The notes: generated from the letters alone by a model not told the origin. 64,000 nt of DNA from Gymnothorax reevesii (GCA_029721435.1 CM056583.1:56944120-57008119), one strand, 5' to 3'; counted from the first letter of the stretch, positions 50,501 to 60,439 are shown. Program-made: numbers and translations.

Positions 50501-53500
50501 TGCATCTTCCTGTTTGTATTAAAGAGGGTATACAGAGCAGATAAGGAAGGAGAAGTAAACTGTAGTTACTTTTCTCTCCTCTGAGAATTGTTATCTCATT
50601 GTGGTGCAGGACTTAGCATGCCTTTGGGACCTTGGAACCCATGTTGCCTGAAGCATTAGCCCATGGTAGGGCATCCTGTGGCAAATTGGTCCCAGGGCAG
50701 GGGGCAGACAAAATGTGATTCACTAGACCCCTATAGAAAGGCAGATTGGAATCAAGAAAACCTCGCCTGGAATAGGGACACCTGGGCTCCCTCCTTGAGC
50801 CAGGCTGGGGAAGGGAGCTTGAAGGCGAATGCCTAGTGGCCCGGTTTCCCAACATGGAGCTGCCTGCTTGTGGGCCAACCACCCGTGAGGGGAGGAATAG
50901 GGGTCGGGTGCAGTGTAGACCAGGAGGCATACAAAGGCGGAGACCTTAGCGTTCTGGGCCTTAGTTATGGAAACTGGCTCTGAGACATGGAATGTCACCT
51001 CACTGGCAGAGAAGGAGCCTGAGCTTGTGCAGTAGGTGGAGCAGTATGGGTTAGATATAGTTAGACTCACCTCTATGCACAGCCATGGCTCTTGAACTAA
51101 ACTCCTTGATTGGAGTTGGATTCTGTCCTTTTCTGGAGTTGCTGAAGTTGAGAGGTGGCAAGCAGGCGTGGGGATACTTATGTCTCGTCGGTTGAGTGCC
51201 GATGTGTTAGAGTTCACTCCAGTGAACGAGAGGGTCTCCATTATGCACCTGAGAGTTTCAGAGGGGAATGCTCTGACTGTTGTTTGTGCTTATGCACCTA
51301 ACAGCAGTTCAGAGTATCCAGACTTCTTGGTGCCCCTAAGTGATGTCTTGGAAAGGGATCTTACTGTGGATCCCATAATTTTCCTGGGGGACTCCAATGC
51401 TCACATGGGCAGTGAGTTAGACACTTGGAGGGGAGTGATTGAGAGGAATGGCCTCCCTGATCTGAAACCAATTGGTGTTTTGTTATTGGATTTCTGTGCT
51501 CATCATGGATTAGCCATAAGAAAGACCATGTTTGAGCATAAAGGTGTTCAAAAGAGTACCTGGTACCAGCACACACTTTGCTAAAGATTGTTGATCGATT
51601 TTGTAATTGCGTCATCAGATCTACAGCTGTATGTCTTGGACATTCAGGCGAAGAGAGGGGCAAAGCTGTCAACTGATCAACACCTGGAGATGAGCAAGAT
51701 CAGATGGCAGGGAAGACAGCAAGATAGACTGAGTAAACCTAAATGTGTTGTGAAGGTTGACTGCAAATGTTTCGAGGAAGACCCTGATCAGATGATTTTC
51801 AACTCACACCTCCAGAAGAGCTTTTCCCATATCCAAGAGTAGGCTGGGGACATACAGTCTGAGTTGACCCTGTTTAAAGGGTCAATTGTGGTAGTGGCTG
51901 CCTCGATTTGTATTCTGAAGGTTGTCAGTGGCAGTCATGGTAGTAACCCAAGGTCCCTGTCGGTAGACACCAGCTATGAGGTAAGTCATCAAACCGAGAA
52001 GGACTGCAGCTGTGGTAGTCACAGAGGCAAAAACTTGTGTTTGGTAGAAGTTCTGGGAGGCCATAAAGGAGGGGTTTCAGATGGTCTCAAAGAGATTCTG
52101 ACAAGCTATCAAACACAGGAAGGGGTGGCAGGCATTTGGTCAGGCTGTTTTCAACAAGGGTGGAACATGCTGAAGGCTCTGGATGTTTTTTGGGCTGCCA
52201 TGGCTGACATACCTATTTATCACTGCATGGATGTTGGGTACAATGCTCTTGACTGGCAAACTGGAGTAGTGGTTCCCATTTAAAAAAAAAGGGGACAAGA
52301 GGGTGCGCTCCAATTATAGGGGATCACACAGCTTAGCCTCCCACAGAATGCTTATGCCAGAGTGCCGGAAACGAGACTTTGGATTCAGGAGGAGCAATGC
52401 GGTTTTCGCTGTGGCAATGAAACAGTGGACCAGCTTTTTACCCTTGTGTGGATACTGAAAGAGTTGTGGGAGCTTGTTTCTTTTTAGCCGAGATGGAGGG
52501 TGCTGAGTTTGCTGGCATCAGGGTTACGTCTCTGCTGTTTGCAAATTATGTGGTCCGGTTGGCTTCCTTGAGCTTTGACCTCCAACATGCACTGGAGTGG
52601 TTTGCAGTTGAATGTGAAGTGGTCAGAATGAGGATCATCACCTTCAAGTCTGAGGCGATGGTTCACTGCTAGAAAAAGAGGGATTATCCCCTCTGAGTAG
52701 GGGCTCAGTTGTTATCCCAGGTGGAGGTGTTCAACTATCTTGACGCCTTATTCATGAGTAGGAGTAGAATGGGGCCGGAGATTGACAGGCAGATTGGTGT
52801 GGCCCCTTGTGGCGAAGAAAGACTTAAGCCTTAAAGTGAGGCTCGTGATTTGCCTGTTAATGTACTTTCCCACCCTCAGCTATGGCCATGAGCTATAGGA
52901 AGTGATTGAAAGGATAAGATTGCAAATACAAGCAGGCAAAATGAGTTTTCTTCACAGGGTGGCTGAATTCAGAGGGACTCTGACATCCGGGAGGGGCTAA
53001 GAGCTGCTCGTCCTCTGTGTTGAGAGGTGTCAGTTGAAGTGGTTTGGACACCTAGGCCCGTATTCATAATCCGTACTTCGTGCGCTACGCACACTCTTAA
53101 CGCTAAGCGTAGTCGCAGGCAAAAAGTTGGTATTCATAAACCCTTCTTAGCGCTACGTGAGTCGTAACTTCATGCGTAAGTCTAAGTATGCCGGGGACCA
53201 GTACTACACCCACTCGTAAGACGAAATCCAAATTGGTGACAGCATTTTACCGATTGTGCGCTCGTCAACAATTGTAAAGAGAAAGGTTGTTTCGAGATCA
53301 AGCCAATTCTCTAGGCTCGCTTGATGATGTAGAACTACACTCGAAGTACCGTTTAGAAAGACGAAATATCTTAGATTTAGTCGAAGAAGTGAGCAAGTGG
53401 ATTGAACCGGAGGACATACGTGGTGGCGCTGTGCCTGCTGCATTGCAAGTGTGCATCGTGTGCAATATGATAGATTTCTAAACAATTTTATGCACTTCAT

Positions 53501-56500
53501 AGAGGTGCCAAATCCGACACTGCTGCACTGTCCCCCATTCACATTTTTTCCTTTCACTTTCAAAATGACCATATTACCATTTTGATATTAGGCCTATAAT
53601 AGTGCTCCTCCACCAATGTACTATCAGTTTTGTATATGGCTAGACTAAATAGACTAGTGTTTGAAGCTAAACATTTCACATGGTTCCACAGTTGTTGTTT
53701 TTTTTTTTTCTCAGTTAACAGGCTACTTGCAGCCTTATACACTGTGCTTTTTCTTTTCCAGTGAGCAAAGCGCATGCTCAGAGGGAATACTGCAAGGGTG
53801 TTTCCTAGTCTTGGCGCTTATCTTGTCGCTTACGCACGTCAGAGCTAAGTGGAGCCCTGCACATCGATTCTGAATACCTCCTCTATGCGTATATTTAGCT
53901 CTGATGAACTTAAGCCTACGCACAACGTTACTTACACACGTTTTATGAATATGGGCCCTTATCTTTCCTGGATGTCTCCCTTTAGTTGTTTCCTGGGCAT
54001 ATCCAACTCGAAGGAGGCCCCATGGTAGACCAAAGACACGCCGGATGGATTATTTCTTCTGGCTGGCCTGGGAATGGCTTGGGGTCCCCTAGGACAAGTT
54101 GGAGGAAGTAGCTGGGGAGGAAGATGCCTGGACTACTTTGCTGAGTTTGCTAGCCCTGCAACCCAGCCCTAGATAACTAACTAAAAATGAATGGATGGAT
54201 GGATGGATGGATTGCTTTTGTGAGATTTAAACATTCACAAAGTGGAAAATGCATAAGCAGGAGAATTAAATTATCATGGGATGTGGATTGCGAAAATGAA
54301 CAGAAAGAGTGAAAATTAAACTCCCTAACATACGGATTGTTGGGCATTCCTCCATGCAGATATAGTAGCCTTTCTTACCCTGAGGTAGCTGTTTGCAGGA
54401 GGCCTGGGTTTGATGCATCCAGCAGAGCCAGGATTTACTTCCTTCTGGTCAGCCTCTTTCTCCATTTCATCATCACTGATGCACACATCCTGCCTAAAAT
54501 TAGGACCACTGGAGAGTGAACACACATTTGCACACACACATGCACACTCAGAGGCACACACACTGCATACACTCTCATACTCACGTGCATCCACTTAAAT
54601 ATGAATACCGTATGCATGCACAAAAACACAAACATGCATACGGTATTCATATTTAAGTGGATGCATGTGTTTTTGTGCATTATATATATATACATACACA
54701 CACATGCATGCAAAAACAATATAAAGAATGTTCATTTAGCATTATAAATGTACAACGTACAATAAAATATCAACAATATTGATAATTTTCAACTTAATCC
54801 AGAGGGTTCAGAGGTCTAACTGTAACTGCTCATTAATAACAAACGATGAAAACAACCAAATAAGGAAAAGCCATCCAAAAGCCATATCCTTTACCCCTGT
54901 TTGAAGGTGCACACCTGCATGCATGCTCTGGTTCATACGGCTTTCCATCTCGGTAACCTCAGTCCCATTGAAAACACCCTACCTGACCCCTAGTTATCCT
55001 GTTTTGCACCCCCCCCCCCCCCCTCGACTATGAATGGTTTCCTGACAAGGCTTCCTCTTTCAGTGTTTTGAGCTAAATCATCAGTTAACCTCTTCCACCG
55101 AGGATTTTCAGTGATGTGCCTTTGGAAGTATAAATTCCCTTCAGTAACCTAGCCTTTTGAAGTAAACTCCAAAGCGGTTCCGATTTCCTTTTACCAATTG
55201 GGAGAGAAAAGGCACACAAGTATTGGAGCTGGGCAGTCACGCACTCATAGCCACAATCCAATAATGAATTTATTCAATTACAAAGGGTTTCAATGTAAGT
55301 CTTCTTTGGAGTACTGAATCATCCCGCGATGCCCTGAAATAGATGTATATTCACACGTTAGTAATTTTAAAAAGTAATTATTATTGCATCGTTGCTACAT
55401 GTCACAATAAATTACACAGTTGAAGAAATTTTACAATGGGAAATACGTTGTAGAATTCAGAGCAAGTTTTGGATGAATTAATTATTTGTATGATTGCCAT
55501 CTTTATAATATCACACGTATTACATGTATGTTTTCAAAGTAGTCTATTGGTGATCTCTTTGTCATTTCTGGAATCATCATTTCTCCCTAGGCTTATGTCT
55601 CAGTCTTGATTATTCAGTAAATAAATAGTTTGATTAGTGATAAGGCGATCTTAACATGGAAAAGGTTACAACCAATTATGCTTTAAAAGAAGAGAGGCTT
55701 GACATGCCCATATAAGGTGTTTGTCATGATAGGCTCAGTTTGCTCCCAACACTGGGGATGCTCGAACAGTAGAGGCTGATAAACAAGCCTGTTGTGCTTC
55801 CTCCTTAATCTGCGTCTGGCTCTTGCTCTGAAAACCACAGCCTTGCACGACAGGACCACAGCGTCTCCCCGATGGAAAAAGACATACTTTTGAAAGATGG
55901 AGACATAGCACTCCTCTTCCTGCTTTGCGCTTCCTGCACAGGCCTTTCCACCACGAAGGGGAGCGGGGTTGTTGCACTCTCGAAACCGACGCCTCCTCAT
56001 AGAGGAGTCACAATCACTCCACGGTCCCCAGCAGCTCCAGCGTCCGTCAACTGCCTCTGTGGGATGAGCAGAGACCGCACAAGTCAAACTGAATTCAGAG
56101 TCCAAACATGTGAATGTGTAACCCACCTGCTATTTGCAGTATTCCTGTATACAGCAGTCATTTAAATATTTTGTCTGTCACCGAAATAATGCTTGAGTTT
56201 CTGCGGTTACTGTCAGACAGTTTAGGGCAACAACAGGTTGGTTGGCGGCTTTTACAGGACTTTTCACTGTAATATGTTGACAGTTGTTCCAGCTAGCTCT
56301 GCAATCCTGGGTTGTTAAATATCCAGCAGGGTTTGTTCCGAATCCAAAGACATAGGTAAATACAGCAGTATTTTTGATTGTATAAGTGTATGTGAGAGAG
56401 ACGAAAGAGAGAAAGATAGAGGGAGTCTGACAGAGTGAGAAAGTATTATACAGCAAATGGAGCAGGATTACCAGAAGTGTAGTCTGGAGCACGTTTCTCA

Positions 56501-58845
56501 CAGTTGGACCCGTAAGTGCCAGTCTGACAGATGCACAAGCACTCGCTGCGGGATAGGACGGGCCGGGCATTGTTGGGACAGGGGGCACATTTGCAGGAGT
56601 CCACCTCTTCCAGGTATTCCACCAGCGCCCTTTCCAGATGCCTCCTTTTAGTCACTGCACAGGGGAACCCTCTGACCAAGTCCAGAATGGGCAACAGCTG
56701 ACCCAAGTACAGAGAACTTCATGTTAGCCCAGAGATGACATTTCAGTCATTTCAGAACAGTCTAAGAATCATGTGAATTGCGAATAAAGTCATATTCCTG
56801 GATGTGGTGCTATCATTACCAATATTCTAAAATGGTGGTGAGGGTTATGGAATTCTCTAGTAGTGTCAACAACGGTCACAAACTCTGCAGGCTAAAGAGT
56901 CCACGCTTTTGTTCAAAAGGCAAAAGATCTCAAATGCTTTCAGACACTGACACTCCAGGACTGAATTGACGGCATTAAAATGTGCCATTACCTATGTCAT
57001 TGGCTTCAATGGTTCGGCTAATTATCTCATACTCTAATAGTGGTAACTGAGCCTTACCATGAAATCTTCTGCCTTGTGTGTTTTCATTCTTACCCTAACA
57101 AAGTACACCCAATTCAACAGCCTAAGATCAGTATTGAGTTGCCGAATTTAAGTATGCTACAAAGTAAATTAGGCTTGAAATGTAACTTACAGGATTGGTA
57201 AACTGTAAGGAGCAACATGTAACCATCATTCTACAGTGGTGATGGGTTACCTCGTACTCTATAATGGTTGGGTGGTCCTTGGTTGACTCAAGCCAGTATT
57301 TATAGGTTGTGCTGTCAGGAGAGGCTCCCTCTCTTTCCCAGGCCAGGGCGGCAGCGTACTCAGTCCTGCCCCCCTTCACCATGGAGATGGACTTTTCTGA
57401 TGACTTCAGGAAGGACCCTGGGAATAAAGGCAGAAATTCTAAACTCATGCAGCTCAAAGGTTTGTTTGATATGTGTTCAGAGTTTTGGAATCTTGTCCTG
57501 GGCATCAAAGGTACGTTTGTGGCTGTGGTCAAGGCATAGCCAGTGAAAAGTCACAGAGATTTCAGCAGTTGTTTCACTCCTCCTTTATTCCACTAAAAAG
57601 AAAAGGAGCAAGGCTGTGTACAATACAGCTACAGAGAATGGGTCTTCTAATCTTGGGAGACTCGCGGACATAACCTCCTGCAGATTTGCCCACAAAGCAT
57701 TTGCGTATTGAACAAATCACACAGGAGCTCAGCAATTCAGCACATGAGGAGACAATCATAGAAAAAAATATATTGCATGTGCATTCACGTGCAGGAAAAT
57801 ATTACAGGTTTTACCATTTTTCCGATACTTTTTACAAAAGTTACCATTGACTTGAATGTGCTGTGTGTTCTGTTTCTCAGTGTGCATTTTTTAAAACTTG
57901 TAAAGCGTCTCTGAGTATCCTGAGAGACGCTCTATTAATAAAATGCATAATAATAATAATAATTATCGGAAAACCTCCTAGGCATTCTGTGGTCATCAGG
58001 ATTGGGACTGTATTCCTGCTACACTCCTGGTCCTGCCATTTGACGGAGTTGCTCTGGCGAGTGACAACTCCATCTGCCTACTGCCTCAGGATGTCACTGG
58101 CTGGGCGTGGACATGCCCCCACACTCACCCCTACTCCATCTACTGTATTATGAACTGTGCAATTCAGGTCTGGGCTCTATCCCTTTGTCATTACTGTATT
58201 GCTATCAATAAACCTTATTCTACTGGGTTATACTCTTTCCCTGCTTTTGGTTCCTGATCTGGATCATGACAAGTTCAACATAATTTTACTAAAACTAGAA
58301 AAATGTTCACAGATACCTTCATATTTTTCAGACATTGTATTTTGTTGGTTTGTGTTGACCACTCTTGATGACGAAAAGAACAAGATCCTAAGTGCTGTTT
58401 CACTCCGGAGATAGCTATTGGCATTTTCATCCGTCACACCTAAAAAACAGAGATGGGGACTTGGTATCGCCAACTCTGACATCTCATAACAGCATATCAA
58501 TAACATCGTTTTTTCATTCCTAATTAATAACTTTACTTAGTTTTACTAGTGCGAATTTAAGAGTGAATCAAAACAATTAGAAAGCAGAAGCTCAGTTGTT
58601 CTACCTGAATTTTTCAGTATCTCTCTGTCATACTGGTATAGGAGGTCATAGACACCCCCTAGAGTGCCAGAGCCAAAATAGTGTGTCCCAAAAACCTGGA
58701 AGATCTGCCTGTACAAGGCATAGCTGTAATCCAGAGGAAGACTGTTCAGGAAGCTCAGGAAGGGCTGAGACAGGAAAAGGTTTGACTGCTTTGTTCGGAA
58801 TGTCGATACACCCGCTACCTGGTGGACACGGAAGAACTTGGAATC
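33954..58845 (-). CDS. c6: Complement component C6 (partial: last 11 coding exons)
   Basis: C6 is a secreted plasma protein that binds nascent C5b and then recruits C7. Coding exons in transcription order: 58605-58845, 58317-58439, 57251-57417, 56472-56697, 55888-56056, 54379-54493, 50187-50319, 45303-45497, 37536-37623, 35558-35799, 33954-34126. All joins are GT-AG and in phase, giving 1872 nt (623 residues). Human C6 has 934, so about 310 N-terminal residues (signal peptide, two TSP1, LDLa, first part of MACPF) are missing. I found no such exons up to 64000, so the gene is cut by the window. Domains in order: MACPF (signature [13 protein letters not shown]), EGF-like, TSP1, CCP, CCP, FIM, FIM. 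Phases match C7 exons 8-18 one for one. The C6 rather than C7 call rests on [23 protein letters not shown] and the acidic linker before CCP1. One oddity: two conserved MACPF cysteines are both absent. Confidence 0.97.
35521..35557. repeat. TAA/TTA microsatellite abutting a C6 donor
   Basis: About 11 TAA units directly next to exon 35558-35799. On the - strand the donor is GTATTATTA. Confidence 0.95.
35558..35799 (-). CDS. c6: C6 exon, FIM1
   Basis: 242 nt, phase 2 to 1. It encodes [46 protein letters not shown] and [14 protein letters not shown]. Its donor runs straight into a TAA/TTA microsatellite. Confidence 0.95.
36095..37286. mobile_element. Tc1/mariner-type element, same family as 7730-9868, with a second TIR inside
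   Basis: The left part (GAGTAAACACAAAATGC) and right end (AAAATACTTTCTCAGGGCAC) match the 7730-9868 family. At 36842-36866 there is a separate Tc1-type end (TACACTGAACAAAAATATAA), suggesting nested insertion. Confidence 0.5.
37536..37623 (-). CDS. c6: C6 exon, linker and FIM1 start
   Basis: 88 nt, phase 1 to 2. It encodes [16 protein letters not shown] then [12 protein letters not shown], the opening of FIM1 (human: CICMSPEEDC). Acceptor ATCAG, donor GTGAGT. It has no long open frame, so it was found by matching phase and motif. Confidence 0.87.
38040..38790 (+). pseudogene. CR1/L2-type LINE, 3' part of reverse transcriptase
   Basis: Encodes GVIVDQTL, then (after an in-frame stop at 38221) [20 protein letters not shown] and [32 protein letters not shown]. 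This is the typical C-terminal end of a non-LTR reverse transcriptase. 5' truncated and broken. It lies antisense in a C6 intron. Confidence 0.85.
39339..39750. repeat. Interspersed repeat end beginning at TTAA
   Basis: Begins TTAAAGCTGGAGTATGCAATC, a common fish repeat terminus. The right end was not found. It is only recognised by its left end. Confidence 0.3.
40231..41106. mobile_element. piggyBac-like MITE flanked by TTAA
   Basis: Ends AGGGGACCTAATTTGC (left) and GCATGTTAGATCCCCT (right, inverted) sit directly inside TTAA duplications at 40231-40234 and 41103-41106, the piggyBac target. Inside are an RTE/SINE tail (about 40300-40425, CAGCTGGGATAGGCTCCAGC) and another repeat (40535-40705). 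Confidence 0.7.
41455..41610. repeat. DNA transposon end fragment
   Basis: Contains AGTGAAGTTGGCACGTTGTG and ATGATTTGCAAATCC, seen at the ends of common fish Tc1-type elements. No second end. Confidence 0.4.
41630..42185 (+). pseudogene. L2/Rex-type LINE, reverse transcriptase fragment
   Basis: With frame breaks it reads [37 protein letters not shown] and related reverse-transcriptase C-terminal motifs. The probable 3' UTR of such an element lies at 43870-44200. Confidence 0.7.
42285..42410. repeat. Inverted repeat arm, left
   Basis: Matches 44930-45050 in reverse complement over about 115 bp (CATGCCAGACATAATATGGT against ACCATATTGTGTCTGGCATG). Confidence 0.8.
42757..42990. repeat. Two-unit tandem repeat (~108 bp each)
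   Basis: Both units contain GTGGCACTG, CATGCATTAA, GCAGTGGGGCTTGC-like and CAGCCTTGGTCA words in the same order. Confidence 0.75.
43110..43709. mobile_element. hAT MITE with ~45-bp TIRs
   Basis: The left end CAGTGTCGGCACCAGAACTG is inverted at the right end CCAGTTCTGGCGCTAACATTG. The 8-bp flanks are GACGTAGG and GACGCAGA (6 of 8 identical), fitting a decayed hAT duplication. Inner sequence resembles 59640-59960. Confidence 0.65.
43870..44200 (+). repeat. LINE 3' UTR (L2/Rex type)
   Basis: Contains AAGGGTTTTTTCCTCACC and TGACTGTCTGTGAAAAGTGC, the usual 3' region of fish L2-type LINEs. Coding part not contiguous. Confidence 0.5.
44371..44820. mobile_element. MITE with inverted ends
   Basis: The left end GGCCCGTTTCCACCGCAGGA is inverted at the right end CTTTGGTGGAAACGGACCTA. 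It has a GC-rich inside and no transposase. The long open frame at 44271-44750 is chance. Confidence 0.6.
44930..45050. repeat. Inverted repeat arm, right
   Basis: Partner of 42285-42410. The pair encloses 2.5 kb with a tandem repeat, a hAT MITE, an L2 tail and another MITE. Confidence 0.8.
45303..45497 (-). CDS. c6: C6 exon, CCP2
   Basis: 195 nt, phase 1 to 1. It is a full [54 protein letters not shown]. Acceptor CACAG, donor GTAGGA. Confidence 0.93.
45575..46020 (-). pseudogene. Tc1-like transposon fragment
   Basis: The - strand at about 45910-46010 reads [20 protein letters not shown], related to the SLIENxW motif of Tc1 transposases. Heavily decayed. It lies just upstream of C6 exon CCP2. 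Confidence 0.6.
46021..50186 (-). other. C6 intron before the CCP2 exon; mostly unrecognised
   Basis: No exon or intact transposon is seen. It contains an AAT microsatellite near 49434-49453, poly-A 49413-49428 and a short RTE-like fragment at 48486-48580. Open frames (47168-47545, 48320-48622) resemble nothing I know. Confidence 0.4.
50187..50319 (-). CDS. c6: C6 exon, CCP1 second half
   Basis: 133 nt, phase 0 to 1. It encodes [20 protein letters not shown], then LRCLPEGKW and GEC, completing the first CCP. Donor GTAAGG. The open frame is short, so the call comes from conserved Cys spacing, phase and length. Confidence 0.9.
50900..53054 (+). pseudogene. RTE-type LINE (endonuclease and partial reverse transcriptase)
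   Basis: Reads [76 protein letters not shown] (AP endonuclease) and later [15 protein letters not shown] and LKWFGHL (reverse transcriptase and C-terminus). The LFADD-type catalytic motif reads LFANY, so the active-site Asp residues are lost. Many stops; central part deleted. It continues at 53958-54180. Confidence 0.88.
53055..53957. mobile_element. PIF/Harbinger-like transposon inserted in the LINE
   Basis: The ends GGCCCGTATTCATAA and TTATGAATATGGGCC are inverted copies, about 900 bp apart, and the insert breaks the RTE LINE frame exactly. The inner frame at 53340-53480 reads [17 protein letters not shown] then VPAALQV, like the N-terminal part of HARBI1-type transposases, but is short and stopped. 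Confidence 0.75.
53958..54215 (+). pseudogene. RTE-type LINE, 3' end
   Basis: Resumes the LINE frame: [20 protein letters not shown], then [10 protein letters not shown] and (GGAT)n at 54189-54211, the usual RTE tail. Confidence 0.85.
54379..54493 (-). CDS. c6: C6 exon, acidic linker and CCP1 start
   Basis: 115 nt, phase 2 to 0. It encodes [19 protein letters not shown] and then [14 protein letters not shown]. The acidic linker is the C6-specific difference from the 88-nt C7 exon 13. A perfect hairpin lies 93 bp before its acceptor. Confidence 0.9.
54586..54665. repeat. Perfect 33-bp inverted repeat (hairpin)
   Basis: Arms 54586-54618 and 54633-54665 are exact reverse complements with a 14-nt loop. 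The stem extends to 37 bp with one G-T pair. It lies 93 bp upstream (on the - strand) of the C6 exon 54379-54493. Confidence 0.95.
55007..55023. repeat. Poly-C tract
   Basis: About 17 C in a row within a C6 intron. The rest of 54720-55887 shows no recognisable gene or element. Confidence 0.9.
55888..56056 (-). CDS. c6: C6 exon, third TSP1
   Basis: 169 nt, phase 1 to 2. It encodes [15 protein letters not shown], with WxxW, then [15 protein letters not shown] and [10 protein letters not shown]. This is the TSP1 that follows EGF in C6. Donor GTATGT. Confidence 0.95.
56472..56697 (-). CDS. c6: C6 exon, MACPF end and EGF-like
   Basis: 226 nt, phase 0 to 1. It starts [19 protein letters not shown] and contains the EGF-like module [28 protein letters not shown]. 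The open frame runs past the donor (GTAATC), but the conserved joint is PDYTS-EAVDG. Confidence 0.96.
57251..57417 (-). CDS. c6: C6 exon, MACPF
   Basis: 167 nt, phase 1 to 0. It encodes [20 protein letters not shown] and [15 protein letters not shown], very close to human C6. Donor GTAACC. Confidence 0.96.
57990..58270 (+). repeat. Possible retroelement 3' end in a C6 intron
   Basis: Has a retroposon-like style, with AATAAACC at about 58207 and an AAT repeat at 57945-57963. No coding sequence, and the family is not identified. Confidence 0.3.
58317..58439 (-). CDS. c6: C6 exon, MACPF (cysteine pair missing)
   Basis: 123 nt, phase 1 to 1. It encodes [20 protein letters not shown] then NTMSEKYEG. 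Where human C6 has Cys in KHCVRIE and EHRCTT, this has Tyr and Asn. Splice sites and phase are intact, so it looks functional. Confidence 0.9.
58605..58845 (-). CDS. c6: C6 exon, MACPF signature (first C6 exon in window)
   Basis: 241 nt, phase 0 to 1. It begins [10 protein letters not shown] after acceptor CACAG and holds [20 protein letters not shown], the MACPF signature as seen in C6. It ends KNSG before donor GTAGAA. Confidence 0.95.
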
Positions 58846-59161
58846 CTGTGGGAGGAGAAGGAGAATGGCTGGACATGGAGATTTTTCAAATCTGTAACAG
58901 TGAGGAATGAAATAGTAAGTAGACACCCACATTAACTGGTTGAAAAGGTGAATGGGGACATGCTTGCAAAAAGGGAAAGATATTAAATATTTTTGATGGT
59001 GAACAAGCAGATAAGTAAATGGAGATAGATGCAAACAGGTTGATATGGCGATTAGGGGAAGCCGTAAACAAGGACATGTGTAGCTACAGTGCCTTCTACT
59101 AATATTGGCACACTTTGTAAATGTTAGATAAAGAGGCTATGAAAGCATATGATTTCTCACG

Positions 59162-60164
59162 GTCTAATCCAGGGGTAGGGAACCTTCTCCAGTCAGGGCC
59201 ACCGTGGGAGCAGGCTTTCATACCAACCAAGCTGCTACACACCTGATTCTACTAATCAAGGCCCTTAACCAGGGGCATCTCTATGACTAAAGATTGGTGG
59301 GGCCCAGAGCTCCCCTTTAAAACAATTACTAATCCTGACTTGCATGCAATCATCCGCATAATTGACGGACAATCCTTCCAGGAGTTTCCTGGATCTTTTA
59401 TTGTTTTTTTTTTTTTTTTTTTTTTTTGCGGTAACTTTTACAAAATGTGGCAATGAAAGTTGCAATGTCTTGGCGATCTATTTTTTTGTCCGCGAGAAAT
59501 TTGCGTGGGTTGGTTGAATTTGCTTTAATAGTTGCAATTGCGACATGCAACTACCTTGAGAGACTGAGCAATAGATTCACTCCGAGAACACGCCGGTACG
59601 GTACGGTACATTTCGGTGCGGCGACAATCATTAATCTGGACGCGTAATTTCTTGCATTTAAATCAACATTATTCAGAATTGCACACAGACCTTTTAAATG
59701 GTCTTTTATTTTATTTAAACGAAACGATCATGAAGTGCCAGTTAAATCACTTGATGTGTGGTAAAGGTTGCACAGACGTTTGAGAGCAGTTTGTCTTTCA
59801 TAAAGCGTTGAACAATTTATGAGTGGCCTAAATAATTTTTCTGATCTGAATTTCTCCCATTATTTAGTTGTCAATAGATTGCATGGAGAGAGAAACCGTA
59901 ACTTTGATTGCCAGAGGATTATTGTCAAAATTGGGAAAAGTGTTAATAACGTAAAATAACTGAGTATAAGCCAGGAACAATCATTGACGCAAAGGCATGG
60001 TCCGGGCTTCAGCAATTATCACTTCCAGAGATTGTTGTCCACTGCCCTTAACAAACATTCCAGAGGTTGACTAGTAGAATCAGGCGTGTAGCATCTTGGT
60101 TGGTATGAAAGCCTGCACCCGCAGTGGCTCTTTCTGGAGAAGGTTCCCTACCCCAGGTCTAATC
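59162..60164. mobile_element. hAT MITE with perfect 8-bp target site duplication
   Basis: The element at 59170-60156 (987 bp) starts CAGGGGTAGGGAACCTTCTC and ends with its inverted copy GAGAAGGTTCCCTACCCCAG. It is flanked by GTCTAATC on both sides (59162-59169, 60157-60164), the 8-bp hAT signature. Long TIRs of about 100 bp contain CTTTCATACCAACCAAG. No transposase. A poly-T lies at 59403-59427. Confidence 0.92.
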
Positions 60165-60439
60165 AATCTTTAATTCAAAGTGTTAACAAAAATCTAACCT
60201 TAAATTTAAAGAAAACGATTGAGGGAAAAAAAGACAAATAATTATTTCTGAAAATGTGTGCCACAATCATTGGTGCCCATGGAGAACAATACAAGTAAAA
60301 GTGTAATGGAAGTACATTCATATTTTACTTTTTCTATAATATTTTCAAAAAATTGGATGGTCAAACCAGAACCTTCTGTTTCCCAGGAGTATAATTATGG
60401 GGTGACATACAAGATATTTTCCTTAGTCCCGCACCATGG

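Noticed and set aside
56446..56471. Extension of the C6 EGF frame (GNPAPFAV then stop)
   Set aside because: It is intron read-through; the donor at 56471 joins to the TSP1 exon with the conserved PDYTS-EAVDG junction.
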